NCBI GenBank assembly: GCA_905178155.1
Contig: CAJINV010000004.1
Coordinates: forward strand, 1,458,467 to 1,517,480
DNA length: 59,014 bases
Direction: 5' to 3'
From: Amoebophrya sp. A120
Taxonomy: Eukaryota; Sar; Dinophyceae; Syndiniales; Amoebophryaceae
This document shows, piece after piece, positions 32,801-40,785 of the stretch. Each line of letters starts with the position of its first letter. Positions within the stretch are counted from its first letter, which is position 1. The notes under the pieces are model-generated. The model searched no databases. It was not told the DNA's origin and saw nothing but the letters and a program-made list of their open reading frames with translations. Both the position numbers and the translations under genes were made by a program.

Positions 32801-34433
32801 CTGGGCAGGTTCGTCATCAGTAGCGCCAACCCCGACATCACCCCGGACGCGAACCCCGAGCATTTCTTGCTACCCCGTCGGCCATCTCGCCTGCCCTCCG
32901 TGTATGAGGCGTTTGTGGATGCGTGTGCGGACGCGCGCATAGCTACGAGCGACTTTGGGGAATTTTCGCAGCCGGACTCGCGCCGGATTTGGTACGTCTC
33001 GACACGCTCGTGGTACATCGACGCAACAATGCGGCACTGGTTCTACCCGACTTGGCGCACTGCTAGAGCCGCAAAGCCGGAAGTAGAGTGCGCTTTCGCA
33101 AATCTGTTGAAGCGCTTCGACGTGTCCCAGCAGGAGTACGAGCGGTACTACGAGCATCGCCCGCCGGTCAACAACAGGCGCGCCGCGGGTCAGCCGACGC
33201 GAAGCGTCCAGCGACTTCGGGCGAAACAGGTGGAGCTCAGCACTGACACAACGGCGCGACAGGAGGAGAAGATTATTGCGGACTCGGGCGGGATATACGG
33301 GCCTGCCCCTGGTGAGGGCGGGGTGTTGCGATGCAGAGCCTGCGACGTGAACCTTGGTGGGAGCCTCCGAGCACTGCGGGCGCACTTGAACTTGCACAAA
33401 GCGGATGACTTCGCGCGTCTCGTGTCGGAGCCAGGAGATTACTGCGTTCCGGTCGAAGAATTTTTGCATGGTAAGTCCGGCAATTGTATTATACCACCGA
33501 AGTACACGAATAAGATGAAGCACGTTCTTCCACCGGAACGCTTCCTGCCTGACAACGAGGCGAGCAAGTTCAAGGTGACGCGGATCCGATGCCCGGTATG
33601 CGCCAGCCACGAGGTCCCGTGGCCACGGAAGTACCAGCGAAAAATCGGGGCGAAGACGAGGATGCTGAACCACGAAAAGCAGTGCAAGAAGAAAAGGGCG
33701 CTGCAACTCGACAAAGAAACAGATCGAGATGCTGCTGACGCTGCTAGCTCTTCTGGAAGCGAAAACGAAGATGAACTGGCCGACGGAGTTGAGGACGAAG
33801 AATGATCGCGAAATGAGCACGAGGAAAATAAGTTTTTGATCGTAGACGGATTCGCAAGTCGTAGCATGTCGTGCTGTGCCCTGACTAAGACATGCTCTAA
33901 ACGTTGAACTTGAACCAGGTCCCAACCCATTGCACGCTCCCCCCCCAGTGCAGTTAGATGATGATGATGATGATGATTTCCAGCAACTTGTATGGCCGTA
34001 TGTCCATGTCGTACTGACGGCTGATCTAGATCTAGTAGCTTTTCGGCTAAAGCTGAGCAAATGCATCTGCAATATGCGAAATTCTTTCAGTTTTGCACCA
34101 CTGCGCTGTGCGACAGCAAGCTGTTTAGCAGTTTGGCGTGGAGTTTGAAGACAGTTTCGATTTTGATAAAGCAAGAAGGAGAAGTCGGAGGGGCACGCGA
34201 AGGCGGAGCGCAAGACGGGACAGGGGGAAAAGAAGGCGACGGAGGAGAAGAAGAAAGCGAGCGAGGCAAAGGCGAAAAGTGCGTCCTCTGGTCGTGTCGC
34301 CGCGGCCCAAGATGGCACCGGAGGTGGACCGAATCCTGACAAGGATGTCGGCACCGAGGAGGCTTCTCTGGGTGGTTACGAATCTTCGCACACCCAAGAC
34401 CAGCATGCCCAACCGAAGCAAGCTCTAGCATGA
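26845..34433 (+). CDS. Small Ala/Lys/Glu-rich protein (146 aa) split by a LINE-bearing intron
   Basis: Exon 1 is 26845-27027 (61 codons, MKKFAKIGAAGSGLLPLAGE at the start, ending DSSKGK). Exon 2 is 34176-34433 (KEKSEGHAKAERKTGQGEKK through AQPKQALA and TGA 34431-34433). The exons join in phase 0 across a 5-bp direct repeat gcaag (27023-27027, 34171-34175). The product is 146 aa with a Lys/Glu/Ala-rich, probably helical middle and a Gly/Asn/Gln-rich acidic tail. No domain recognised. The ATG at 26845 follows in-frame sequence open from 26788, but no earlier ATG exists there. If the intron is not removed, exon 1 reads on to a stop at 27105 and would give an 86-aa product instead. Confidence 0.6.
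27359..33805 (+). CDS. LINE polyprotein: N-terminal region, EEP endonuclease, reverse transcriptase, zinc fingers
   Basis: 2148 codons, ATG at 27359-27361. Residues ~60-165 form a folded-looking domain (GGYVLGQILNLG, NGFFWVQPLRATR), with only a weak resemblance to cold-shock/OB folds. A coiled coil is at ~225-317 and a hydrophobic stretch near 520-545 (FLIVLFCLITWSW). The apurinic-type endonuclease spans ~850-1145: TTQNV, LSETRWG, AGDLNCH (~1036), SEVDGFI, LDHYG. Reverse transcriptase ~1390-1650: ITLQHKSGDRTKLTNYRGIS, GFVPGRNASDAL, LFLDLRKAF (~1490), GLQEGCPSSPCMF, KFADDTNLV (~1627). C-terminal fingers: CRAC...HLNLH (~1990-2015) and CPVC...HEKQC (~2077-2112). These are the expected LINE catalytic residues. 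A second frame, 28527-28910, overlaps and looks more protein-like there, so ORF1 and ORF2 may really be separate and joined in this copy by a frame change. Confidence 0.88.
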   Translation: MAVDSDVTMQESAMANATASSSTTFPAFGGADENNSYTGRKQVYSATLDSSDVEPAGLNCLLPGGYVLGQILNLGRDPKTKAVTNGFFWVQPLRATRIGEWRSERTERGWFKGIYSTIGSVKYGQRPSELQPGAHVKFVIDTYKRRNPLTGEQHWSWIARDVQLVTETGQPLTFAEPTPAPWRNAQALQEGGTFPALGANPGRDNMLTRDEVRVLIDEALAARDEEFEQMKAKVEDQGAKIDAATSGIEAARDHFSTLQGQCDTEFATLREDMLTTREELQRRVGACENHIEGFKVEVNAQLQAMMQSIQTGMSQVINVCNALRNPSLEPARPPPTNVEVVTEQKSQNNEVANHDIVLDPSLVRVAGRKAYKTSLSSTGSTYAANMTNTYGNGAKYFPIHAHHDLHDSSKITDIAVREERRYAGHEGSGGRTGGSPGLGSDGSPATTRSTAAGTEAGKRASSGSGHRSPRFKAAAGRRCGQEHGGFAREADGAGAGIGSGGCRSIDGCWRYGDGVPLGGVVVDFLIVLFCLITWSWVTTFHLLAPLIQLLTLPSVYDFARHLFYHRKLLYNVLSDIYSFGTEAVKICARSSTCTSPVVFSRAVFFQPGITDPDRRSRNCIPKGVVFFQHGAETKGSSTCADGFAGFLLRTGAACCIVAALELKIKMSYFVGIANTSLKHCGRFLTNVWKKCSTLFRSSLGKAKKKCLRKNKLFEIRRANRSSCVRHAVKVVVGLASEGIAMQPSSSGGGFRVSKYSLRLTSGRASRPADYAAEIRPSYAETVLASRQARQARKAAAGSAADADAGTEARAGPTPQDNKKKVNSGKTCDYSRFAHKPCADYNVFNVGQAGDCDSIEITTQNVREAVIGVDARDRILQNAPERFGVIALSETRWGKSGCGLVGVKRLNGEIMREVGAANDGADSCPDHPPPCFAATKDYVTRGRGYIACLGPGAGIAVRGGPVLDELTRLTDEDLAEKFEVRERTCTGFFRNFTLFSAYAPANADPADVSAYLRDLGRYVRRTLRRKGRRDLPFFIAGDLNCHVGAEVSGFAVGEHACTTKATSPKGHALLRFLSKNNLRLVDSFFEIGDNGDDRFTFFRGEQRSEVDGFITAGRFLGRVQKIERCEVLRDETTLREDGTTALDHYGKTITLAVPRVDVEHGATGQTRKGQKWVGVVPITPEIRTFFSDQVLSTLRSQTAASQSPADGSEEAPTDPDGDAPSGLQKFLEAMSESEAVLMETGQERALRIRADKKEQKRIREECAPAAAAAPAGCPSKLRALWAHIGGCKKQRGPSTAPGGWADFYLTQVVAKAHPHCSFDATEYVDPLPPSCVQDLDRPIDLAEWRKALKEVRPGNDSQSWSKQVFDALDDTCTQIFLDELNCELAAGWGLQRVDRKYRRARITLQHKSGDRTKLTNYRGISAVPTVTKVLAHCLTKRLQAVIVKHGLIDPENFGFVPGRNASDALVLFRRMLEDARDFQSHEQYAVPWGLFLDLRKAFPSLSWECVTSVSDRLGISQTRTWAGLSACHRDVWCQEAREQEDFILPIGLQEGCPSSPCMFTLTYAVVSESMRRARAVIPPEQKNLDNAGLLLRYPTDSSYAATEKEKLENLLRASQASKRGERRVGSGKFADDTNLVGESLGGQPNADVIQATLDVLASAQMEENLSKREMGPLAEQICKFLGVYLCDSRDMQQRINRGWRAYYGAQRLLVGFGRLSAKQRRAILVSLVRGTMLYGANGRNFSSSELATLQKEESAILRRVFNTCRPQMEAENLSHHTLRRHLELAPISAEIAFARLAHGGHLLRRDPSFLPRQAFLGRFVISSANPDITPDANPEHFLLPRRPSRLPSVYEAFVDACADARIATSDFGEFSQPDSRRIWYVSTRSWYIDATMRHWFYPTWRTARAAKPEVECAFANLLKRFDVSQQEYERYYEHRPPVNNRRAAGQPTRSVQRLRAKQVELSTDTTARQEEKIIADSGGIYGPAPGEGGVLRCRACDVNLGGSLRALRAHLNLHKADDFARLVSEPGDYCVPVEEFLHGKSGNCIIPPKYTNKMKHVLPPERFLPDNEASKFKVTRIRCPVCASHEVPWPRKYQRKIGAKTRMLNHEKQCKKKRALQLDKETDRDAADAASSSGSENEDELADGVEDEE
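28527..28910 (+). CDS. Overlapping ORF within the LINE, possible true end of ORF1
   Basis: 127 codons in the +1 frame relative to the polyprotein. The translation (GKKGATLGMKGAVGGPVGAQ, PPASKRQRDDGVDKN, AAAAASMAAGATATASR then stop) resembles a normal Ala/Pro-rich, basic ORF1 tail. The polyprotein frame over the same bases is Gly/Arg/Ser-rich and ends in an odd hydrophobic run. A frameshift near 28500-28620, programmed or mutational, would connect ORF1 to it. Confidence 0.35.
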   Translation: MAMALSTSLSMRITIFMTPLKSQISLFGKKGATLGMKGAVGGPVGAQASAATAAPPQLVVPPQEPRPGSEQAADLDTGPPASKRQRDDGVDKNTEDSRAKRTVPVLGSGAAAAAASMAAGATATASR

Positions 34434-34777
34434 AAACGTTTTTCTTTTAGAAAAATCATGGAATAAGTAGATGAAGGCACGCAACTGTTTACAACAAGTA
34501 TTAAGAAAGAAGTTGTTACTTCTTCTACAAAAGGTCAACAATCCACCAAATCAAATGCCGCAGACAACAAGTTGTCGTGTTGCGTCTTCTGTTATTTGTA
34601 AAGGTTGATTAGTTTATCTCTATGATGATGGTGAAGCCGATCAATTTATTATTCGCCCGAGACGCGAATTATCTCGTTTTCGTTTTCCTAGTCAAATTTC
34701 GCCTTTATAGGAAATCAAGTAGGTTCTGGTTTTCGAGTTTTCGTAACGTACTGACAAGCTGCAAACTGCAGAGCACG

Positions 34778-34900
34778 CGCGAGCTGACGGACTGCGCAGC
34801 TGCGCGAGCTGACGGACCGCGAACTGCGCAGCTGCGCGAACTGACGGACTGCGAACTGCGCAGCTGCGCGACCTGACGGACTGCGCAGCTGCGCGAACTG
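34778..34900 (+). repeat. GC-rich tandem repeat around GCGCAGCTGCGCGA
   Basis: About four units of GACGGACTGCGAACTGCGCA / GCTGCGCGAACT. Each contains the palindrome TGCGCAGCTGCGCA (or a near version), so the array can form multiple hairpins. Confidence 0.85.
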
Positions 34901-35768
34901 CTTCCGCGCTCGCGGGGCACTGCGTAAATAAAACCAAGGCGCGGCGCTGCGCTTTTTTCGTGTTCGGGAGTCATCGCCGAAGTGGCTGCCCGCGGTGGGG
35001 CGCTGGTGGACTGCGCGAACTGCCTGCGCATTTGCTTAGGCAGCCTGTGCCGATTGGAATAGCTAGGGGAAAAAAGAAGGCGGGGGGCGGTAGGGCGGCG
35101 GCCCATTGGATAGCATGAGCGCGCAAAATGCAAAGCCGGACAACCTAAGCCATGGCAATGCTTTTCAATCTTGCCAAATTTCGGCAATTTCTTTTGCCGA
35201 AATTCGCCAAAACTTCGGCAAAGAGTTGGCTCTCGGCGAAGTTTTTATTTGCAAAACCAGGCAGACACTGAACTAAAGCAAAATTTTTTTTTTTTAAGTT
35301 GGCGCTTTGCGCTTCATGGCCTAGGTTGCCCGGTTTTCGTTGTATTTTGCGCGTTCGCATTGAATAAACACTAAAACGCAAGAAAATGGGGGGGGGAGGG
35401 GGGAAAAGCGGGGCAACACATAGCCTGGGCGCCCCGCGCTCTTTTGCTCGACCTCCTTTCCTTCTCCGTTTCTTTCGGAGTGAAATCGGCCTAGTAACTG
35501 GGTGGCTTCTGAAACGCGCGCAAAACATCCACTACCATGGCCATCGGAGGCCAGGCAGTGGTCCGGAGAGAGTGGCGCTGTCGAAGTGTTTCTTTTGGTC
35601 ACAAAGCTCACACCAAGGAACACAAAAAGAAGCACAAATTGGACAAGTTCCCAGCTGCAAGCTGCCAAAAAAGGCCTCAGCTGGCGGCCAGTGCGCCCCC
35701 CTTCTTACCTTCTTCTCTCTCCGTTGTCCAGTTCGATCACCCCCATACACAAAGACTCTCCGTTTCTC

Positions 35769-35899
35769 GCCAGTTCGAACCCCTCCAAGAGGAAGAAACT
35801 TACTTTTCTCGCCAGTTCGAACCCCTCCAAGGGGAAGAAGCTTACTTTTCTCGCCAGTTCGAACCCCCCCAAGAGGAAGAAGCTTACTTCTCTCGTCAG
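35769..35899 (+). repeat. 42-bp tandem repeat, three copies
   Basis: Unit begins CCAGTTCGAACCCCTCCAAG and continues for 42 bp with few differences. The period is divisible by three, so each + frame reads as a 14-residue repeat (for example QFEPLQEEETYFSR). A 138-codon frame (35537-35953) and a 157-codon frame (35502-35975) cross it; which is used, if any, is unclear. Confidence 0.85.
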
Positions 35900-36993
35900 T
35901 TCGTTCTCTCTTTATTCATCTTCTCTGTTTTCAGTTCGTTGGTCGTTTACTAAAGTTGTAAAACTCGAAAACTAGAACCACTAGAAATCATCCCTGTCGT
36001 GCATGGGATGTAGGTACTGTGGTTACAACAAACAGCTCCAGATTCCAGAAATGCTACGGCGCAGTTGATGTCGTGGAAAAAACTTGACGCAGAACAAGAC
36101 CGGTTGTAAGTAAGTATTTGTTTGGGTGTTATTTTTTCTTGACTTGTGGCAGTATTACGATTACGTATCTTCAGTTTCAGTGGTTCGTGTGCTGGACGCA
36201 CAGATTTTTCATTATGCAATTTTAGTTTTTATTTTTGTTTCTGGCCGCGGTCGAAGGGCAACACATTAGAAAATGTACTACTTCGTTGTCATTTATTTCA
36301 CAGTGCCTCTTTAACATTTCACGTTATTCTCATTCTTAGCTACCCGTTCTTTCGTCTTACTGCATTCTCGATGATACCTGTACGATGTTCTTGGGAAAAT
36401 AAATCAAATCTATTATGCAACGCACGTAACGTCCATTTCGAAGAACCATGCACAACGGTCGTATCCCGCCTGAATTTTTTGTTGTTGCATGACCCGGGGA
36501 AAAAAAGCAAAATGGATGTCGAGGTCTCCACCAAAACGACAACGAATTGGACCAGTGGAAATGCTTTTGGATTGATCGTGTGCCAGCTCTGCCAGGGAAG
36601 GAGGGCACTATAGATATAAGTAGCTTTGCTTGCCTCTGAGACCTTACAATATATCATGAGAGTAAAAGAGATTGAAGATTAACATACACGTGAGGTGCAT
36701 TTTCAGTTTGGATCAGCCAGCCAGTCATGGCACCAATTCAAGAGAGACCGAGTTGTGGACGACGGAGTGATTATGGGACGACGCGTTTTTGTTTTTCATG
36801 AGGAGTTTAGGTTGGTTCACCATCACCACCGCGACGAAAAGAGCGGAGAGATATGAAAATTATCCCAAAGAAGTGATGAACTTCATACAAGAGCATCATC
36901 ACAAGTCACGATGTATTAAGTACCGTATCGCCCGCCGACCGGCCGTGGAATTGATTCATACGATAGTTTTTCTGTGCACAAGTACAAGACGCC

Positions 36994-39394
36994 ATGTCGT
37001 CCTCCCTCACCTCCTGCTTCCCCTGGGGCAGCAAGCGGCGGCGCGACCCGAACAAAATGCAGCTGACGGTCGAACTTGCGAACAAGATCGAAAAGGCGTT
37101 CGACAAGGTGGATATTGACAAAAGCGGCGAGGTCGAGTATGACGAGGCGCTCCGGATGTTTTCGCGGTTCAAAATATGAGAGTGCACTTCAGTATCCCCC
37201 CCTCTTTCATTCGAAGAGCATGAGCAGCAAGAACACAAGCAATGGCACAAATGTGGCTTCCGCATGACAAATTTCGTGCACACGGATTGTAGTGCTTACC
37301 CTTAGTTGCTCCGAAATTTGTCATGCATACAGTGCTTAAGGTCAAGCATAAGCCCAATCTGTCTCTGTGAATCTGCTATTAATTTGCACGATAAATGAGG
37401 CGAGGGAGATCTTCATGTGCACCCTCATACAGTGGGTTGGCCGCCAACAAACTCCTGGAGGACATGGATCTCGACGGGGACAAAATCATCACCCGACAGG
37501 TATCAAGTGCAAATATGTCTGGATCTGGAAAGAATGGAATTTCTGATGCTGTCCGTGGATTCGAAAAAAATCTGTATTGCATGACCAGCAAGAGGAGTCT
37601 AGTTTGTGCTACGCGGGGAGGGCATTTGTCATGCGGTGTAGGCATCAGGAAGCCCCCTGAAAATCTGTGATGCTAGGTCGTGCATTACACGCATCACGGG
37701 CCATGCAAAAAATGCATGACAAACCAGGCAATCTTCCAGACCCAGACATATTTGCAGTTGATACCAGGAGTGGTTCCACTATTTCAAGCGCGTCCTGTGC
37801 TTCCAGAACCACAAGGGCGAGTTCCTCTACTCGGAAGGGGATTTATCAGAGTGTACAGCTCCCTCTCCCCCTCACTTGTAGTGCAAAATCGCAAATCCAG
37901 TTGCTGCCTGGTGGCGCTGTTTCCATTACAAATTCTGGAAGCCCAAACAGTACTACACTCAGCGCATGAACTTGTCATGCGCAGCATCTACATGTATAGG
38001 GTGTTTGTATTGCACTTCATGCTATAGCCATATTACAAATAAGGGGGAGAGGCGGGAGAGCTGTGCACTCTCATACGATTTGCACGACGAGCTGGACCTT
38101 TTTCTGGAAGGGGAGACCTGCGTGCCCTTCAGTTTTCAAGTCCCCCCCGTCGCCGGGCCGATTGCGACCGTGGTGCAGCACCAGCAGAGCAGCCCGACCG
38201 GAAACTCCTTGCTCACTCGGGGAAGTGTATCGTGCCGGAAATTGCTAGCAGACCCTCATGAAATACATTGATTTCTGTAGAAAATGAAGACTAGTAACTC
38301 GTAAGTACTTCGTTCTTGATAGGGTTGTGGCGCCAACAAGACTTCTTGCTCAACAGCAGGCATGCGAAAGACCGAGCTCCTGAGCCCGGCGGTTTGTTTC
38401 TGCATGATGCATGTTAGACATGTCAGCTTTTTTCACCACGATACTACGCTCGCAGCCTGAAGATGAACGAAGACGACTTGGTGCCGGTCCAATGCAGCCG
38501 CAGTCGTGAGGAAGACAAAACTACAACAAGTGCTGCAGTAGAAATAAAGCCAGCTAACCTGCTTCAATCGGGGCCGTCGGACAACAATAAAGCCACGCAG
38601 GGAAGCACTAGTATTTCGAACAAAACCACAACTTCCAATAAGAACACGACGGAAGAAATCACCGCGAACGCCACAGGAAAAATAAACGCGGAAAACAAGG
38701 GTCACGACAGCACGACGCATTCAACAAATGGGGATCATGAGAAAGAAAAGAAGGGCTCTAGTAGCACTTTCGACGGGGTAGAAACGACCTGCAACAACGA
38801 CCCAACACTGCTTTCCGACAACGACGATATGGAGGAGCGCAGCGGCAACAAGATCGTTACCTTGCTGCACAGCATCTTGCCGTCGGCCGCAAACTTCAAT
38901 GCGGGGACAACTACCGGAACCATTTTGGGCAGCGCGTTGGGAGGGGGAGTCGCAGCGGCGGCGAGTAGTAGCCGGAGTTCGCGAACTTCGAAGGACAAGT
39001 TGAACGGGAGTGGCGGCCTCGTATCCTGAGCAAAAACGTCCTCACCCCATAGTCAAGTTGGTACATCTGCAACACAAATCGCCAAGCTTTGGGAGGTGTG
39101 CATGACAAGTTTCCGTCTGTCGTATAGTGGCGCTTAGCAAGGCAGGCCGCATGAGAAAGCCAGTTTCTCATCCTATTCACAGCATAACAAATGCTACATC
39201 ACGATTGGAAATGCTTCTCATGGAGATGCGCATTACAAATGTTCCTGTCATTGCGCATTTGCATTACAACTCTGGGGTGGGGACGTTTTTGCTGAGGATA
39301 CCTCGGCGGGAGTAACCAGCAAAATCACGTCGTGCAAAACGACGAGTTATTCGTGCTGGAGCAACAACGCCAGTGTATGAAGAAGGTGATGTGA
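36994..39394 (+). CDS. EF-hand calcium-binding protein with long disordered tail (376 aa)
   Basis: Exons 36994-37174, 37435-37500, 37769-37843, 38081-38227, 38449-39021, 39306-39394 sum to 377 codons. The first EF-hand loop is DIDKSGEVEYDE (residues 40-51, Ca ligands D, D, S, E). The second is DLDGDKIITRQE (72-83), with Lys at the usual Gly position. Then comes WFHYFKRVLCF and a region GETCVPFSFQVPP. A ~200-residue Ser/Thr/Asn/Lys-rich tail follows (MNEDDLVPVQ onward), with a Gly/Ala stretch ILGSALGGGVAAAASS. The start has a basic motif (GSKRRRDP). All five introns are element-type. The Glu closing EF loop 2 is split by an introner. Function inferred: calcium sensor or buffer. Confidence 0.8.
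37175..37429. mobile_element. Introner, family F, old copy
   Basis: Ends TATGAGAGTGCACTTCAGTA and ATCTTCATGTGCACCCTCATA (last 20 as TCTTCATGTGCACCCTCATA). TSD eroded (caaaa / cagtg). The 5-bp rule restores RFKRLAANKLLEDM in frame. Confidence 0.7.
37501..37763. mobile_element. Introner, family A, inside EF-hand loop 2
   Basis: Left TIR TATCAAGTGCAAATATGTCT; TSD acagg (37496-37500) / ccagg (37764-37768). Splits the codon of the loop's last Glu (g|ag). Confidence 0.88.
37844..38075. mobile_element. Introner, family F
   Basis: Ends TATCAGAGTGTACAGCTCCC and GAGAGCTGTGCACTCTCATA; TSD ggatt (37839-37843) / cgatt (38076-38080). Phase 1. Confidence 0.87.
38228..38443. mobile_element. Introner, unassigned family
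   Basis: Ends TATCGTGCCGGAAATTGCTA and AGCTTTTTTCACCACGATA; TSD eroded (aagtg / ctacg). Removing it joins the EF-hand region in frame to the ORF starting near 38449 (RGSARSLKMNEDD). If retained, the protein would stop at 38271. Confidence 0.65.
39022..39300. mobile_element. Introner, family B
   Basis: Ends TATCCTGAGCAAAAACGTCC and GACGTTTTTGCTGAGGATA; perfect TSD cctcg at 39017-39021 and 39301-39305. Phase 1. Confidence 0.92.
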
Positions 39395-40785
39395 CGAGAA
39401 GCTTCGTCATAGATAAATAGAGTTCATTATCATTTTTAGCGCAGCATTTACAGTGGGTTCTTTGCGGTGGTGATTGTCCTCAGTGAACAAGGGCAGTACA
39501 ACATAAAACTTTTTCAAACCTTGCCTTATTAGCCTAGCAACGTCTACCTAGAATGGAGCTGGAACTACACGAGTAGGAAATGCGCAGCCATCAAGATGAT
39601 TTATTTTTGCATATGCGGAGTAGTGGCGGAAAGAACTGCACAAAGCCGCAAGCAGACAGAGTAAGTGGCAGAGTGAAGTAGAAATAAGTTGGAGATTGAA
39701 CAATTCAAGTAAAACGATCTTTTTCGGCAAAACTGATTGTCAGGCTCTGGTTGTCTCTGACCAGTGACAGTGAGCATATCTACTACTTGCACAGGGTCTT
39801 GTCCTCGTTCTTCATCTTTGATCGTGGATCATTATCCTCCACCTCGTCGTAACGGCAGGTCAGGCTGGAACAAACCGAGCATGCCAGCAGCTCTGCTGCG
39901 CCTACAATCCCGGTGGGTGGGCGCCTCTGTGTAAGTAGTTGCGTGACTTGATGTACGTCGGCTAGTGGTTTCTCTTCCTGAAGATTCAGAATGTCTTTTC
40001 TCTTTGAGGTGGGACATGAGGGAACGAGTTTATCGCTCTACACAACCAGCACTAGTGGTGCCGATTATGAAAACAAACAGGAGTGGTCGTGGTGTCCAGT
40101 GCGTCTGCTCGAGTGCAGGAGAGCAGGTTGTGATTTCTGTTTGGAGTTGTTGGGTTTTTGTCTCTGCGGCCACTGCCACGGGGGAGAGTTGTAGCTGCCT
40201 GGAAGGTCGTGCATAGATCCTTCTGCTTACGAAGAACGACGAGAAGAGAAGGCTGATGTAACTACTCTTGTGAAAAGAATCTGCTCTACTAGATAAGCCT
40301 GGATTTTTTATCAGCCGAGTGATGTGGTCGCTGGTGGTGTAAAAACAGGTAGTATGAATGATTCTTACTAGGGTTTTTACTTCGCTTCCTTTCGCACGCG
40401 TTTCCTTAATACCCATTCTGAATCTACTCAGCGACGTCGAAGCTCAGGGATAGAGCGCTAGGAACGTTGTATCTACTTATCAGGGCAGCACGTCTCCGGT
40501 GCTCCTTGGCTGCACGACTAAGATGAAATCAAGCTGAGTGCCACTACTTCTCTAACGGTGTAGTAGAATTTTGAGTTGCGCCCGCACCGACCATGAGTCT
40601 GGTGGTTTTCATCATGCTGTGGATATGAAAGAAAATAGACCTCCTGCTCCCGGAACCGGATCCTGAAGTAGGACGGCCTTCATCTTCATCTGCTCTACTT
40701 CGTGAAGACAGACTGTTTTCGTCACGGTCAAGGACGATTTCATCCTCGCCGCGTGGTACTTCTTCACCATCAAAAGCCCACGACC
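39395..40785. other. Gene-free spacer
   Basis: No coding-like frame, element or repeat recognised. Presumed 3' UTR and upstream region of the next gene. Confidence 0.45.

Larger units (their letters stand above)
27150..33975 (+). mobile_element. LINE-type non-LTR retrotransposon, apparently full length
   Basis: Outer limits are approximate. The 5' side has a short repeated unit GAGAGTGCGTACT (about 27172-27200). The body is the 2148-codon ORF. The 3' side ends in a (GAT)n tract at about 33957-33975, as in non-LTR elements with microsatellite tails. No LTRs. The ORF has no internal stop, so the copy is recent. Confidence 0.8.
27028..34170. mobile_element. 7.1-kb intron with introner-like ends enclosing a LINE
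   Basis: Flanked by a perfect gcaag direct repeat. Ends ATATGGAGGTGGAATATCAC and TTCGATTTTGATAA are weakly inverted and carry the TAT/ATA signature one base in. The most economical reading is an old introner of the host gene that received a LINE insertion. The weak TIR leaves room for another origin. Confidence 0.5.
34434..36993. other. Repeat-rich spacer
   Basis: Contains two tandem arrays (34778-34900 and 35769-35899) and several long open frames around 35386-35975 in all three + frames. That is expected from repeats whose period is a multiple of three. No conserved domain seen. A gene here cannot be excluded. Confidence 0.4.

Noticed and set aside
32870-34354. 494-codon ORF on the minus strand
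   Set aside because: Mostly antisense of the LINE ORF and of the second exon of the host gene; no domain and no protein-like composition.
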